The notes under the pieces are model-generated. The model had not been told where the DNA came from and did not search any database. It was given only the letters and a program-made list of their open reading frames with translations. This document shows, one piece after another, positions 46,357-55,109 of a DNA stretch of 64,000 nucleotides (the stretch's first letter is position 1; the number at the start of each line of letters is the position of its first letter). The position numbers were made by a program, and so were the translations under genes. Origin of the DNA: Planctomycetota bacterium (GTDB lineage Bacteria; Planctomycetota; Planctomycetia; Pirellulales; Lacipirellulaceae); assembly GCA_029781135.1 (NCBI GenBank), contig JAKOXH010000042.1, positions 169,510 through 233,509 on the forward strand, written 5' to 3'.

Positions 46357-46497
46357 TTCCGCAGCCACCGCCCTGCGCGCTGCTGGTTGGCGTTGGTCTC
46401 GCGTGTCCATCGATTGGCTATTTTCTGGGCGCGAACATGTCAAATAGAGGGCCAAGAGCGCCATCACCAAGTTACAGCAGACCTTTCAGCCTGGTCG

Positions 46498-46956
46498 TTA
46501 ATCGCCTTGCTCAATCCGCTGGTAGTTCAGCATCGGCCCCTGAGCACCAGTCGTGCTGGTGGCCGTGACCGCGCAGCTAAGCACGTCGCCCACAGCGTAG
46601 GCTTGCGCGGCAGCCGAGGCAAACGTGCCCGCCACCTGCACGCGGTCCCCGCTGCCGTGCACGACATTGATGGCCGCAGTCAGCACCGTCGCGCCGTTTT
46701 TCTTGACGTCAAACGACACCGACGTACTGGTTCCTGAGTCGTTAAGCGCTGCCGAAATATCTGGGCCGAGCTGACCGGCCTTGTCGGCCTGAAAAAGAAT
46801 CACCTCTTGCGTCGTCGGCATGGCGCCAATCGCCAGGCCGAAGCGCTCCGTATATTTGGTTAGATGGTAAACTTTATCTTGCGTGATCTGGTTGCCATCG
46901 GCATTCGACACTTCGCGGTTGCCAATGCTGCCGCTGGGTAAACGAAAATCGGACAT
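46498..46956 (-). CDS. Phage-cassette protein, unknown (distal tail region)
   Basis: 152 residues with a strong AAGGAG 8 bases before the ATG (46965-46970). The second half reads like a beta-sandwich (STSVSFDVKKNGATVLTAAI, GDVLSCAVTATSTTGAQG), as in receptor-binding or tail decoration proteins. No family recognised. It follows the large tail proteins in the same direction, 15 bases after the preceding gene's stop. Confidence 0.7.
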   Translation of the reverse strand: MSDFRLPSGSIGNREVSNADGNQITQDKVYHLTKYTERFGLAIGAMPTTQEVILFQADKAGQLGPDISAALNDSGTSTSVSFDVKKNGATVLTAAINVVHGSGDRVQVAGTFASAAAQAYAVGDVLSCAVTATSTTGAQGPMLNYQRIEQGD

Positions 46957-46971
46957 TGGGTTTGCTCCTTG

Positions 46972-48615
46972 TTAATAGGCCAACTGGCCGGAAATAGCAC
47001 ATTTGCATTCGCACGATGGGACGCAATCGAAACTCATGCCGCCGATCTGGCGGCCGTAGAACGCCCGGTGCGACTGTGGTGTCGCGCCGTCGTACTTCGC
47101 GTCGAGCGTTTCGTTGGTCGCGTAGAAGTTCATTTGGTAATTGCCCGTGACTCGATCCAGGCTCCGATGGATCACGCACGTGGGCGGGTTACCCTCGCGG
47201 CTGAGCGTAATCGCGCACTCGACATAGCCGTCGGCGTGCGGCGACCAGTCGCGGGCATCGAGGTGCGCCGTGCTGGCAGCGTCAATTAGAGTCGGGTCCG
47301 TGCTGGTAATCTTAATGAGCGAAACATTCTTCACCTGGACGCACTCATTGTTCCCGCTGAGAAATGGCTGCTCATTCGCGCCGCCGCCGGGGTCGCCCTC
47401 ACTGTATTGCGGGGCCACCCACAACCACCGCTGCGTCCCATTGGCGTTCACATATTTCACGCCGAGCGGGCTGGCCAACACGACATCGCCATTCTCAAAT
47501 GCATAGATATTATTGTAGCCCTTTGCCGGAAGCCACACCTTGCGACGGCCGTCGAAATACACGTTGTCTTGATAGCCGAACTCGTCTTGCGGCCGAATGA
47601 TCAAGTAGTCATAACCGCCGCGGCGAGTATAGGCGATGGCTGTCCAATCCAGCCAGGCGGGCGACCAGCCAGTTTTGTTATCGTGGCGGTTGAGCTGCTC
47701 GGCCGGTGTCAGCACGGCAGGCAGTGCAGCAATCGGGCCAGCAAACGGATCGGGTTCGTTGTGATTGTGGAAGCCCAACAGGTTCGTCCAGCGGCCCGTA
47801 AAGAGTTTCTTCGTGTTGTATTCCTTCGCCACGACCCAGGCGCCGCCATCGCCACTCATTTGGGCGGGCATGCAGATGTATGCGCCGTCGGTGGTTGTCG
47901 CCGATTCGCCGAATCCCACGGACCAGGCCCCGTCGCTGAAGCGAAACCGCATCACGTTGCCAATGCCATCGGCGACGCGATAGTTCTCGGCGATCACGAC
48001 ACCGTCACGCGAGAATCCAACACAGGCCGGGTGCCACACATAGCCGCCGCCGGCAATCGCATCCAGCCCGTAAGGGATCAGTCCTTCCCAGTCCACGCCA
48101 GCATCTTGCGGCAGACCGAAGCGGGCCTTGGGCGGCAAATAGTAGGTATCCGCCTCGCCCGTTCTGAGATTGATGCAGACGAACGCACAGGGCTTGCTCA
48201 TCAGACCATCGCCCCAGTCGAGCACACCGCTGCCCACGTCCTGTTTCTTCCCGAGGACGTAAACCACTCGGGGCGTGCCGTCGTCATCGTAAACCACCCG
48301 CGCGCCGTGAACCTCGCTGAGCGCCGACTCAATTGCGCCGACATCGAATCCGCTCAGCACATCCACGATGGGCAATCCAACCGAAAAGCTGCCGTCTGGT
48401 TTAGGGGTTCCGCCCATAGGCACGCCACCCCGTTCCACGACATAGGGGGCGTTCACGGCGGGCATGATGACCGCGCTCGCATCGTACAGAAACGACGTAT
48501 AGATCGGGTCGCCGAGGTCGTCGACGAGCGGTTTGGGGCGCGCGGACCAGCCGAAGACGCGATTGGCGTCGCAGAGACAGCGCTTTAGTCCGCGAACTCC
48601 AGGCATGTTATTCAT
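46972..48615 (-). CDS. Large phage-cassette protein, probable distal tail/fibre
   Basis: 547 residues; its start overlaps the previous gene by 8 bases. Mostly beta, with repeated Trp/Tyr-rich strands (SDGAWSVGFGESATTTDGAY, GYQDNVYFDGRRKVWLPAKG, YNNIYAFENGDVVLASPLG) suggesting a propeller or fibre shaft. A Cys cluster (CVPSCECKC) closes the protein. No named family recognised. Position after the tape measure and two other large genes supports a tail-tip role. Confidence 0.7.
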   Translation of the reverse strand: MNNMPGVRGLKRCLCDANRVFGWSARPKPLVDDLGDPIYTSFLYDASAVIMPAVNAPYVVERGGVPMGGTPKPDGSFSVGLPIVDVLSGFDVGAIESALSEVHGARVVYDDDGTPRVVYVLGKKQDVGSGVLDWGDGLMSKPCAFVCINLRTGEADTYYLPPKARFGLPQDAGVDWEGLIPYGLDAIAGGGYVWHPACVGFSRDGVVIAENYRVADGIGNVMRFRFSDGAWSVGFGESATTTDGAYICMPAQMSGDGGAWVVAKEYNTKKLFTGRWTNLLGFHNHNEPDPFAGPIAALPAVLTPAEQLNRHDNKTGWSPAWLDWTAIAYTRRGGYDYLIIRPQDEFGYQDNVYFDGRRKVWLPAKGYNNIYAFENGDVVLASPLGVKYVNANGTQRWLWVAPQYSEGDPGGGANEQPFLSGNNECVQVKNVSLIKITSTDPTLIDAASTAHLDARDWSPHADGYVECAITLSREGNPPTCVIHRSLDRVTGNYQMNFYATNETLDAKYDGATPQSHRAFYGRQIGGMSFDCVPSCECKCAISGQLAY

Positions 48616-50227
48616 CCCACTCCTTGCAATAGATCGACAGCACGACGGGTATCCGCGCGCCGTACACCTGGAGCGCTTCGCCGGCGTAGACGTGGCCGAC
48701 GGAGAGCTGCGGTAACGTGATGCCGTCCCGATATTGCACGACCGTGGTTTGGCCGGTTGGTTGCAAGTGGTGCGTTACCGCATCTTCTTCGCAAATCTCG
48801 ACGGTGATTTCAGTCGGCAGAATCGTGGGCCCGCCGCCGACTTTCGCGGCCGCGTTGATCGCCCCGAGCGTGGCGGAGTGAAAAATGAAACTGATTAACT
48901 TCGTGGCCGTGACCCACTTCCAATTCCCTTGGTCGCTGATGCACTGCTGCGGCAAACTGGTGTCGTAATCGTCGGTGGTTTGGAATTGAAACACGCCGTG
49001 GCGGTGCCACCACATCTGATCTTTGTTCGACAGATAATTGCTGACCGTCCGCCATTTCGGATCGGTCCGCGCGGCCGCTCCCGCGAAGTGCAGAAAGATT
49101 TGCATCTGGCCGCCGGCAAAGTCGGTCCACTCCGCGGGGTTGTTGTGAATCGTCTTTATGAGCGTACCGGTGATGTCGATCGCGTAGCCCTCAGCCACGA
49201 TATCACCGCCGCTACCGCCGCCGCCGCTACCGCCGCCCGTGGTGACGACATCCTCGACGTCCGCCCATTCGAGGCCCCTGCTGCCGTCCTGGTGGATCAG
49301 CACCTGGTAGTTCGCAGTCACGAACGTGCTCAGGCCCCGCAAGTAATCGCCGACGTTGACCACGTCGCAAAATAGATTGCGATACGCGCTCGCATTCGAA
49401 TCGCCGGGGACGACGGGAGCCCCGTCCTCCGCCCAGACGCGCACCACGTCGCCAATCTGCGGAGCGCCCTCGCGTCGAACATCCAGCGCGAACGCCGTCG
49501 TTGCGCTGAGCACCTTCTGGCCGATATCGATGTCGGTAAATCCATGCGCGACGAGCAGATACAGTTCCACGACCGGAAATTCATGAATGCCGTACGTGCT
49601 ATCTACCGTCGAGCCGTAGCCGGTCGTAGAACCCGCCTCGGTGATGGCCTTCACGACCGCCAGTTGCTCCCGCACCGGACCCAATTCGAGGCCGACGATG
49701 GCCCATTTCTCACCGGTGCCACCTTCCTTCCACACGATCGGGTTGCCGTCGATCGGCGAGCTCTCCATGAGCGTGCCGCTCGTGGGGCGAATGCAGCGCT
49801 GATGGGCGAAGTCGGTGACGTTGACTTTCGCCCAATAGCAGTTGGGCACGAGGGCGGTGGCCATTTGATAGGTGCTACCGCCGCCCGCGGCAGCGCACGG
49901 TTCGAGCACGATCGCAAAGGCGCCCCAGCGTCCCGTCGGGGCGAACTCGTCCGCGAGTAAGACCAGCCCTTCATGGGGCGAGTAGTCGGCGGTATGCTCG
50001 TCGAACAACACGTCGGTGAGCATGACGGCTCGGCCGGGCGCGAGCGGAGCGCTGCCGGTCCAAGCGATCCGGACGAGGCAGGGCGACTTCTGCTTGGCGT
50101 GCCGCGGATCGACGCTGGCGGCCAACTGCTGTTCGGCGGCGGCGACGAAATCGGTGTGCGCGTTAATCGTCTCGACGGGGACGCCTTCGAGGAGATCACC
50201 CACCCGGAATTTCCGCATGCGACCCAT
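48608..50227 (-). CDS. Large phage-cassette protein with Gly-Ser linker, probable tail component
   Basis: 539 residues. Overlaps the next gene by 8 bases and the previous one by 1 base, so translation is coupled. The N-terminal half has a domain with KSPCLVRIAWTGSAPLAPGRAV and a mid part with EWADVEDVVTTGGGSGGGGS, a flexible linker near residues 333-346. The C-terminal part is beta-rich and ends GARIPVVLSIYCKEWDE. No family recognised; placement suggests tail tip or baseplate. Confidence 0.7.
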   Translation of the reverse strand: MGRMRKFRVGDLLEGVPVETINAHTDFVAAAEQQLAASVDPRHAKQKSPCLVRIAWTGSAPLAPGRAVMLTDVLFDEHTADYSPHEGLVLLADEFAPTGRWGAFAIVLEPCAAAGGGSTYQMATALVPNCYWAKVNVTDFAHQRCIRPTSGTLMESSPIDGNPIVWKEGGTGEKWAIVGLELGPVREQLAVVKAITEAGSTTGYGSTVDSTYGIHEFPVVELYLLVAHGFTDIDIGQKVLSATTAFALDVRREGAPQIGDVVRVWAEDGAPVVPGDSNASAYRNLFCDVVNVGDYLRGLSTFVTANYQVLIHQDGSRGLEWADVEDVVTTGGGSGGGGSGGDIVAEGYAIDITGTLIKTIHNNPAEWTDFAGGQMQIFLHFAGAAARTDPKWRTVSNYLSNKDQMWWHRHGVFQFQTTDDYDTSLPQQCISDQGNWKWVTATKLISFIFHSATLGAINAAAKVGGGPTILPTEITVEICEEDAVTHHLQPTGQTTVVQYRDGITLPQLSVGHVYAGEALQVYGARIPVVLSIYCKEWDE

Positions 50228-51267
50228 CAGGGCACCGCCTTCTTCACGACCAGGAGCGTGCCCACGGCGGGTAAGGCATCGACGGTACCAGAATTGAAAT
50301 CGACGGTGAGCGTGGTGGTGCTACCGATCGTGGCTTGGGCGTAGCCGCCGTTCCAAAAGAGATCGACCTTCGCCCCGCCGCCTCCCACGATCGAATGTTC
50401 GTAGGGCGTGGTCACGACCCCCGCATGGTCGCCGCTGCGGGTCGTCAGATTGCCAGTCTGCGGCAAGTAGCTGAAGTCGTCGGTGGGCCAGGCGTCGCCG
50501 ACGACGGCCTTCTGCACCTTCGGCTGGATCGAGCCGGCGAGGTAGGTATCCTTCGTCACCAGCCAATAGTGCTGGTTGCCGTAGAGCGTCGGGATCTTGA
50601 CATCATCTCCGACCTCGACGTCGGTCTGTTTCGCTTGGAAGGCGAACCCGAACGAGGCTTCCCACTCGTTTTGGCTCCGCTCATTGGCGGCGAAGCGCAC
50701 CGCCTGGAACGTCTTCTCCGGATGACCGAAGAGGCCGGCCGCGTTGAACGCGCCGCGGCTGAAGATCGATTCCATCTTGTCCATGAATTTGTCGGTGATG
50801 AAATCCTTCGTCACCAACAGGTCGATCGAACGCGTCTCGCTGTGGGGACTGATTTCGAGCGGCTTGCCGGCATTGAACTCTTCCTGCGACCGCTGCTGAT
50901 CGACCTTCCACTTGAGCGCCCCATGATCGTCGGTGAGATCGATGCCGCTCGCGCCGTAGACCTTGCCGGCCGCGAGGAAGTGATACAGCTTCTTCGCCTG
51001 GGCGGCCACATCCCCTTTGCGCAGGAAGGCATTGGTGCCCTTGAGTTTGTAGGTCACGGCGAACGCGATCGCATTTCCACTCCGCTCCGTGAGCGTGTCG
51101 ACGCCGACGTAGCCGCAGCCCAGAATCGTGGCGGGCGCGTTCGCTTCCACAATCGCCAGCGCTGCATCGCGATCCAAGAGGCCGCCCGTCGTCTCCCAGA
51201 CCGTGACGGGCAGGATCGGCTGGTCGCGATTGCCGGTGATGAGTCCGAAGCGATAACGAATGCTCAT
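50227..51267 (-). CDS. Phage-cassette protein, probable tail/baseplate component
   Basis: 346 residues, overlapping both neighbours (4 bases with the tape measure, 1 base with the next gene). Starts RYRFGLITGNRDQPILPVTV; contains FAVTYKLKGTNAFLRKGDVA and SGIDLTDDHGALKWKVDQQR. No recognised motif. The overlaps place it firmly in the tail operon. Confidence 0.7.
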   Translation of the reverse strand: MSIRYRFGLITGNRDQPILPVTVWETTGGLLDRDAALAIVEANAPATILGCGYVGVDTLTERSGNAIAFAVTYKLKGTNAFLRKGDVAAQAKKLYHFLAAGKVYGASGIDLTDDHGALKWKVDQQRSQEEFNAGKPLEISPHSETRSIDLLVTKDFITDKFMDKMESIFSRGAFNAAGLFGHPEKTFQAVRFAANERSQNEWEASFGFAFQAKQTDVEVGDDVKIPTLYGNQHYWLVTKDTYLAGSIQPKVQKAVVGDAWPTDDFSYLPQTGNLTTRSGDHAGVVTTPYEHSIVGGGGAKVDLFWNGGYAQATIGSTTTLTVDFNSGTVDALPAVGTLLVVKKAVP

Positions 51268-52403
51268 AATGCCGCCGCCTTCACGCCCCCTTTGTTGAGC
51301 CGGGCCAGGTCGTAGAGCCCCTGCGTCGCGCCGAGGATGCCGCGCAAGTACTCCAGCGCGGAATCATTGAACGCATTCGCGACGCGGGCGGCCGCGGCCG
51401 ACGTATCGGGCGAGACGACGGCCGCCGGCGACATGCCGGCCTGGACGCCCTGCAGTCGCAGCTGCAGGGCCGCGGCCTGCTGGTGGATGGCCGACGTTTG
51501 CAGGTTCGTCGGTTGCTGGATGCCATCGAGCTTCTTTTGGAATTCTTTCGCGCCGTCCGTCGCCAGGCCGAAGTAGGTGGCGATCCCGACGACGGCCCCC
51601 GCGATGAGCGCGAGCGCGGCGACGATCGGATGGAGCGTGATGATCGTCATGATCGTGCCGAACGTGATGAGCGCGGTCGAGGCGATGGCCACGGCGCCCG
51701 CGACGGCCGCGATCGTCTGCACCAGGCGCGGGTTCTCATGGACCCATTCGATCGCCCGGGCGACAATCTCTTGGGACCACAGCAGAAATTCCGTCAGCGG
51801 TCCGGCGATCGCCGCGCCGATCTGGGCCATGAGGGCCACCATCTGGTCTTTCGAGGCGAGGAACGCGTCGCCCAGCCGATCGGCGGCCGCCACATCCTCG
51901 GCGCTCATGACGAGGCCCAGCCGGCGGGCTCGTTCGCGACCTTCCTGTAGATCTTCCAACATCGGCAGGAGGGCTACCCCGGCCTTTGCGCCGAACACGT
52001 CGATTGCCCGTTGGGCCCGGGCCGTGTGATCGGGGATGGCCGCGATGTCGGCGGCGATCTCGTCGAACTTGAGCGGGTCGATGCCGTTCTTCTGCAGCTC
52101 CTTGATCCCCTTCTCGACGACGCCCATGTCGGTGCCGCTCTGCTTCGCGACGAACGACAGTTCGCTGAGCGATTCGACCGAGAGGCCCGTCCGGCGATGG
52201 AGGTCATCGAGCTCGCCGCCCACGCTCGCGAACGTGGCCACCGCCGCCGTGAAGCCGGCGACGATCGGGCCGCTCGCAGCGAGACCCCACTTGCCGAAGT
52301 TGGTGAGCTTGTTGCCGACTTTCGCCAGGCCCGAATCGAGCTGGTCGTCCTTGATCAGAAATTCCACGAAGGCCTGGCCGGCCCGGATGCCTGCGATACT
52401 CAT
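51264..52403 (-). CDS. Short phage tail tape-measure protein
   Basis: 379 residues. The N-terminus IRAGQAFVEFLIKDDQLDSG, then LAKVGNKLTNFGKWGLAASG and FTAAVATFASVGGELDDLHR, is the usual tape-measure start; RTGLSVESLSELSFVAKQSG and helical, Ala-rich, hydrophobic segments follow (AVAIASTALITFGTIMTIIT, ALALIAGAVVGIATYFGLA). It is shorter than typical tape measures of long-tailed phages, implying a short tail if functional. It lies in the standard place, after the small chaperone-like genes. Confidence 0.85.
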   Translation of the reverse strand: MSIAGIRAGQAFVEFLIKDDQLDSGLAKVGNKLTNFGKWGLAASGPIVAGFTAAVATFASVGGELDDLHRRTGLSVESLSELSFVAKQSGTDMGVVEKGIKELQKNGIDPLKFDEIAADIAAIPDHTARAQRAIDVFGAKAGVALLPMLEDLQEGRERARRLGLVMSAEDVAAADRLGDAFLASKDQMVALMAQIGAAIAGPLTEFLLWSQEIVARAIEWVHENPRLVQTIAAVAGAVAIASTALITFGTIMTIITLHPIVAALALIAGAVVGIATYFGLATDGAKEFQKKLDGIQQPTNLQTSAIHQQAAALQLRLQGVQAGMSPAAVVSPDTSAAAARVANAFNDSALEYLRGILGATQGLYDLARLNKGGVKAAAL

Positions 52404-52618
52404 GCCGTCCTCCCGGCCAGCGCGTCGAGCGCGACCTCCAGCCCATCATCCGACAGTCCGCTCGGCCGGCCGACCTGGCGGTGGTAGGGATTCACCTGGT
52501 GCATCCGCACGGGCGGCCGGCGTCGTTTGCCAAAATGGGGCATCCGGTTCACGATCCACACGAGGCCCCACCCCAGTCTTTCCCAATCCTCTCGCCGCCG
52601 GGCCTCGAGCGCCGTCAA
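52400..52618 (-). CDS. Small phage tail-assembly protein (chaperone-like position)
   Basis: 72 residues: RREDWERLGWGLVWIVNRMP, then a basic stretch. It overlaps both neighbours by 4 bases. The pair of small genes directly before a tape measure is where tail-assembly chaperones G and GT are found; here they are two overlapping frames, which is consistent but not proof. Too short for family assignment. Confidence 0.65.
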   Translation of the reverse strand: MTALEARRREDWERLGWGLVWIVNRMPHFGKRRRPPVRMHQVNPYHRQVGRPSGLSDDGLEVALDALAGRTA

Positions 52619-53145
52619 GGCCTCGCGGAGGGTCCAGCGGTAGTCGAAGTAGCCAAGGATTCCGCCAATTTGGGCGGCAGCTTCCCATGCTGTAAGGCGC
52701 GGGCCAGGCGCTCGTCGAGCACCGTCTGGATGTTCTGTTCCGCCTCGGCCATCGCTTCCCGATGGGCCCTCGTGACCGCCAGGAGACTCTGCTGGATCGT
52801 GCCCCGTCTCAGGGGCGGGGTAAAATTTACGATGGCCACTCCCAGGGCCTCGCGGGCCGCATCAAGGGCCTCGCCATTCATCGCGGCGAGCCAGTCGGCG
52901 AACGTCAGCCTTTCGCCATTCAGCTTGACCGCGGCGGCCGGTTGGCCGTCGACCAGCCCCGCGATCGCGATCCAAATCACATCCAGCGATTTGAGATCGT
53001 CGACGAGGAGCCGGGCCCAAGTCTTGCCGAATTGCTCGACGTGCCCCAGGTCGACGCCCGCCTGGCGGATCGCCAACAGCCGGGCATAGTCGAGCGCCGG
53101 GAAGTATTCGCGGCCTTGCGTGTCGTGAAAACTGGGTTGGGACAT
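52615..53145 (-). CDS. Phage tail-assembly chaperone-like protein
   Basis: 176 residues, overlapping the next gene by 4 bases. Opens FHDTQGREYFPALDYARLLA, then AIRQAGVDLGHVEQFGKTWA, a layout seen in planctomycete prophage proteins before the tape measure. The end is helical and charged. Role by position: first of two tail-assembly chaperone genes. Directly upstream lies an array of 7-base repeats, with no visible RBS. Confidence 0.65.
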   Translation of the reverse strand: MSQPSFHDTQGREYFPALDYARLLAIRQAGVDLGHVEQFGKTWARLLVDDLKSLDVIWIAIAGLVDGQPAAAVKLNGERLTFADWLAAMNGEALDAAREALGVAIVNFTPPLRRGTIQQSLLAVTRAHREAMAEAEQNIQTVLDERLARALQHGKLPPKLAESLATSTTAGPSARP

Positions 53146-53287
53146 GGGGAGGGGACAGGGTTCAGGGATGTAGGATTTAAGATGTAAGATTTAAGATCTA
53201 AGATCTGAGATTTCCGGCTCCTGACTCTTGTCTCTCGACTCTTGAGTCTCGCCCGTCTCGCTCCTCGCTCCTTCCCGCTCACTCTGG
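53146..53287. repeat. Three adjoining arrays of degenerate 7-base repeats
   Basis: Read in sevens: GGGGACA / GGGTTCA; AGGATTT / AAGATGT / AAGATTT / AAGATCT / AAGATCT / GAGATTT; CTGACTC / TTGTCTC / TCGACTC / TTGAGTC / TCGCCCG. They fill the junction and run into the end of the next gene's frame. Confidence 0.85.
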
Positions 53288-53520
53288 CCCAATGCCTCCA
53301 ACAAATGTTCGCGCTGGACGATCATCTTGCTCCGTTCGCCAGCCGCGGAGACACCGGCGAATAACTCGGCTGCCCGAGTATTGCTGGCCTTCCGCGGTTC
53401 GAGCGCCGCCAAGAGATCCTCGCGAAGGCACTCGACGTGCGCGATGCGGGGCGGATCGGCCTCTTCGTCGCTCGGAGCGCGGGCCGTGGTGAGGGCGATG
53501 ATTTGGTCGACGGTTTTCAT
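53191..53520 (-). CDS. Small phage-cassette protein with repeat-encoded tail
   Basis: 109 residues. The first 78 (TVDQIIALTTARAPSDEEAD, VECLREDLLAALEPRKASN) look like a real, helical protein. The last 30 (REGARSETGETQESRDKSQE...) are encoded by the 7-base repeat arrays and differ sharply in composition. The original stop was probably lost when the repeats arrived, or the array grew into the gene. Family not recognised. Confidence 0.6.
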   Translation of the reverse strand: MKTVDQIIALTTARAPSDEEADPPRIAHVECLREDLLAALEPRKASNTRAAELFAGVSAAGERSKMIVQREHLLEALGQSEREGARSETGETQESRDKSQEPEISDLRS

Positions 53521-53521
53521 G

Positions 53522-53596
53522 GGGACGGTTTAGGGTTGAGAGTTTAGGGTTCAGGGTTTCGTCGCTCGCCGCTCGCGCCGCGCAACTCGCCGCTCG
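53522..53596. repeat. Two arrays of degenerate 7-base repeats filling a gene junction
   Basis: TTAGGGT / TGAGAGT / TTAGGGT / TCAGGGT, then CTCGCCG / CTCGCGC / CGCGCAA / CTCGCCG / CTCGTCA. They fill the space between the start of one gene (53520) and the stop of the next (53597) exactly. Confidence 0.85.
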
Positions 53597-54040
53597 TCAC
53601 GCCGCCGTCGTCCGCGTCAGGTTGAAATCGCTATTCGCGTGGCGCTTAACCTCGACGTCGTATTCCGCGACGTTGCCGCGGGCGGCCGTGAGTTTCGTCC
53701 CCACCAGGAGCCCTTCGAGCCGCCAGATTTTGGTGCCGGTGGTGGCGATCGGACCCCGGCTGACCGCGACCTCGCGCATCACCTTCGAGAGTGACGCCGC
53801 AATCAGCGTCTCGACGTTGGTGTCTCCCTTATCCTCGTACAAAGTGAACGAGATCGACGGGTCGTTCTCACCGCCCAAATGGCCCGTGTCCATGCCGCGT
53901 TCGGGGACGTCGATGTCGGCGGGGTTCGACGCCAGGTCGATGTCGCCGCAGGCCTTGATCTCGACCCAGGTCGGCGAGGCCTGCGTGCCGGTGTTCATGT
54001 AGAGCTTGTAGTCCGCGCCGCGGACAAAATCTTTCGCCAT
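53597..54040 (-). CDS. Phage tail tube-like protein
   Basis: 147 residues: FVRGADYKLYMNTGTQASPT, VEIKACGDIDLASNPADIDV, DPSISFTLYEDKGDTNVETL. This beta-rich plan of an early KLYxNTG strand, a 'DIDL' segment and a mid-protein SFTLYEDK strand is that of major tail (tube) proteins. Position between connector-like genes and tape measure agrees. It ends inside or at a 7-base repeat array. Confidence 0.75.
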   Translation of the reverse strand: MAKDFVRGADYKLYMNTGTQASPTWVEIKACGDIDLASNPADIDVPERGMDTGHLGGENDPSISFTLYEDKGDTNVETLIAASLSKVMREVAVSRGPIATTGTKIWRLEGLLVGTKLTAARGNVAEYDVEVKRHANSDFNLTRTTAA

Positions 54041-54041
54041 G

Positions 54042-54590
54042 TTAGCGGCCCCTTATGTTGCGACCGAGGAGCGGATTCTTTTCGATGATCTCTCTGATCT
54101 TGTTCGACCCGAGCGTGGCATCCAGACTGGGTTTCACAAAAGGCCGCGGGCCGAACGTCGCCAACACCTTTTGGCCGCCGAACGAACGGATGTAGGCCTG
54201 ACCGCCCTGGTCCAACAGGCGCGGGACCGACTTGCCGCCCAGTGGCAGCGTCGGCGATGTGATCAGCTGCGGTCCGCAGACGAGCGAGCGCGTCGTCCGA
54301 TCGTAACCAAATTCGATAAGGGCTTTCAGCGCGCTCTGCCCGCCCTTCGAGGCCTGGTGCACGGAGGGGGGTTTTCCCTCAGCGGATTTTCGCTTGCGAT
54401 ACCTCAGCAGGTTCCGCATGACCTTGCGCAAGCAATAGCCGAGGCTCATCATGTCGCGGCGATATTTGTTTTCGAGCGCTTCCTGGATCGTGGGCCGATC
54501 GAGGAACGTCTGGTTGCGCACCGTGAAAATGGGATTCCGGCCGCCCGAGCCGCCATGCGAAGCCGTGTAGACGCGCTTGTTGAATCCCAT
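54042..54590 (-). CDS. Phage connector/minor head-tail protein
   Basis: 182 residues from ATG 54590; 28 upstream codons are open but are pure 7-base repeat (reading PHSEFRTPHSPLNPQPS), so they are excluded. Basic protein: NPIFTVRNQTFLDRPTIQEA, RRDMMSLGYCLRKVMRNLLR, GYDRTTRSLVCGPQLITS. Resembles HK97 gp10-like connector proteins by size and place only. Its stop is 1 base from the tail tube start. Confidence 0.65.
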   Translation of the reverse strand: MGFNKRVYTASHGGSGGRNPIFTVRNQTFLDRPTIQEALENKYRRDMMSLGYCLRKVMRNLLRYRKRKSAEGKPPSVHQASKGGQSALKALIEFGYDRTTRSLVCGPQLITSPTLPLGGKSVPRLLDQGGQAYIRSFGGQKVLATFGPRPFVKPSLDATLGSNKIREIIEKNPLLGRNIRGR

Positions 54591-54687
54591 GTTGAAGGTT
54601 GAGGGTTGAGGGTTCAGTGGCGAATGGGGAGTGCGGAATTCGGAATGTGGAATTGGGAATTCAGAATTCCCCACTCCCCATTCCCAA
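54591..54687. repeat. Array of degenerate 7-base repeats exactly filling a gene junction
   Basis: Fourteen consecutive sevens: GTTGAAG / GTTGAGG / GTTGAGG / GTTCAGT / GGCGAAT / GGGGAGT / GCGGAAT / TCGGAAT / GTGGAAT / TGGGAAT / TCAGAAT / TCCCCAC / TCCCCAT / TCCCAAT. It starts at the base after one start codon and ends at the next stop codon; no base is left over for a separate RBS. Confidence 0.9.
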
Positions 54688-55107
54688 TTAGGAAAACTCG
54701 TAGTAAGTCGCTTCGAACAGACTCAAAAAACGTTTGCGCGTGCGGACCGCCTCGGCGTCCCAGAGGACGATCGTTTCGTTGCCGTCCCACAGGTACCGGC
54801 CGAACTCCGTTCCTTCGAGGAGCGTCCGGAGCTGCTCGGCCAACTGCAGGTATTTTCCTAGTGTGCGTTCGTCGTCGAGCCGGCCGTTGACGGCGACGCT
54901 TACGACGCGGACGCGCTTGCAGGTGTAGCCGCGGTCGCCGACCGGCTCCTCCCGTTCGTCCTTGGCGACGCAGAAGACCTGGCAGGTTTCGTGTTCGCCG
55001 TCGACGACGCCGACGTCCGCGGGCTTTTCGACGTCGAACGCGACGAGCGGCTCGGCCGTTTCGGCGTAGAACTCGGCGAGGGCCTGGGCCAGTTCGTCGG
55101 CGGTCAT
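54688..55107 (-). CDS. Phage-cassette protein, probable tail completion/connector
   Basis: 139 residues from ATG 55107; the frame is open upstream through the previous gene and is rejected there. Acidic N-terminus (TADELAQALAEFYAETAEPL), then VCVAKD-like and VVSVAVNGRLDDERTLGKYL strands. Two bases separate it from the preceding gene. Position matches tail-completion proteins; no motif confirms it. Confidence 0.65.
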   Translation of the reverse strand: MTADELAQALAEFYAETAEPLVAFDVEKPADVGVVDGEHETCQVFCVAKDEREEPVGDRGYTCKRVRVVSVAVNGRLDDERTLGKYLQLAEQLRTLLEGTEFGRYLWDGNETIVLWDAEAVRTRKRFLSLFEATYYEFS

Positions 55108-55109
55108 CG

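Noticed and set aside
53146..53287. CRISPR array
   Set aside because: The units are 7 bases, degenerate and adjoining; there are no long identical repeats with unique spacers and no cas genes.
54591..54674. N-terminal extension of the connector-like protein (28 codons)
   Set aside because: The extension is pure period-7 repeat; ATG 54590 starts the protein-like sequence.
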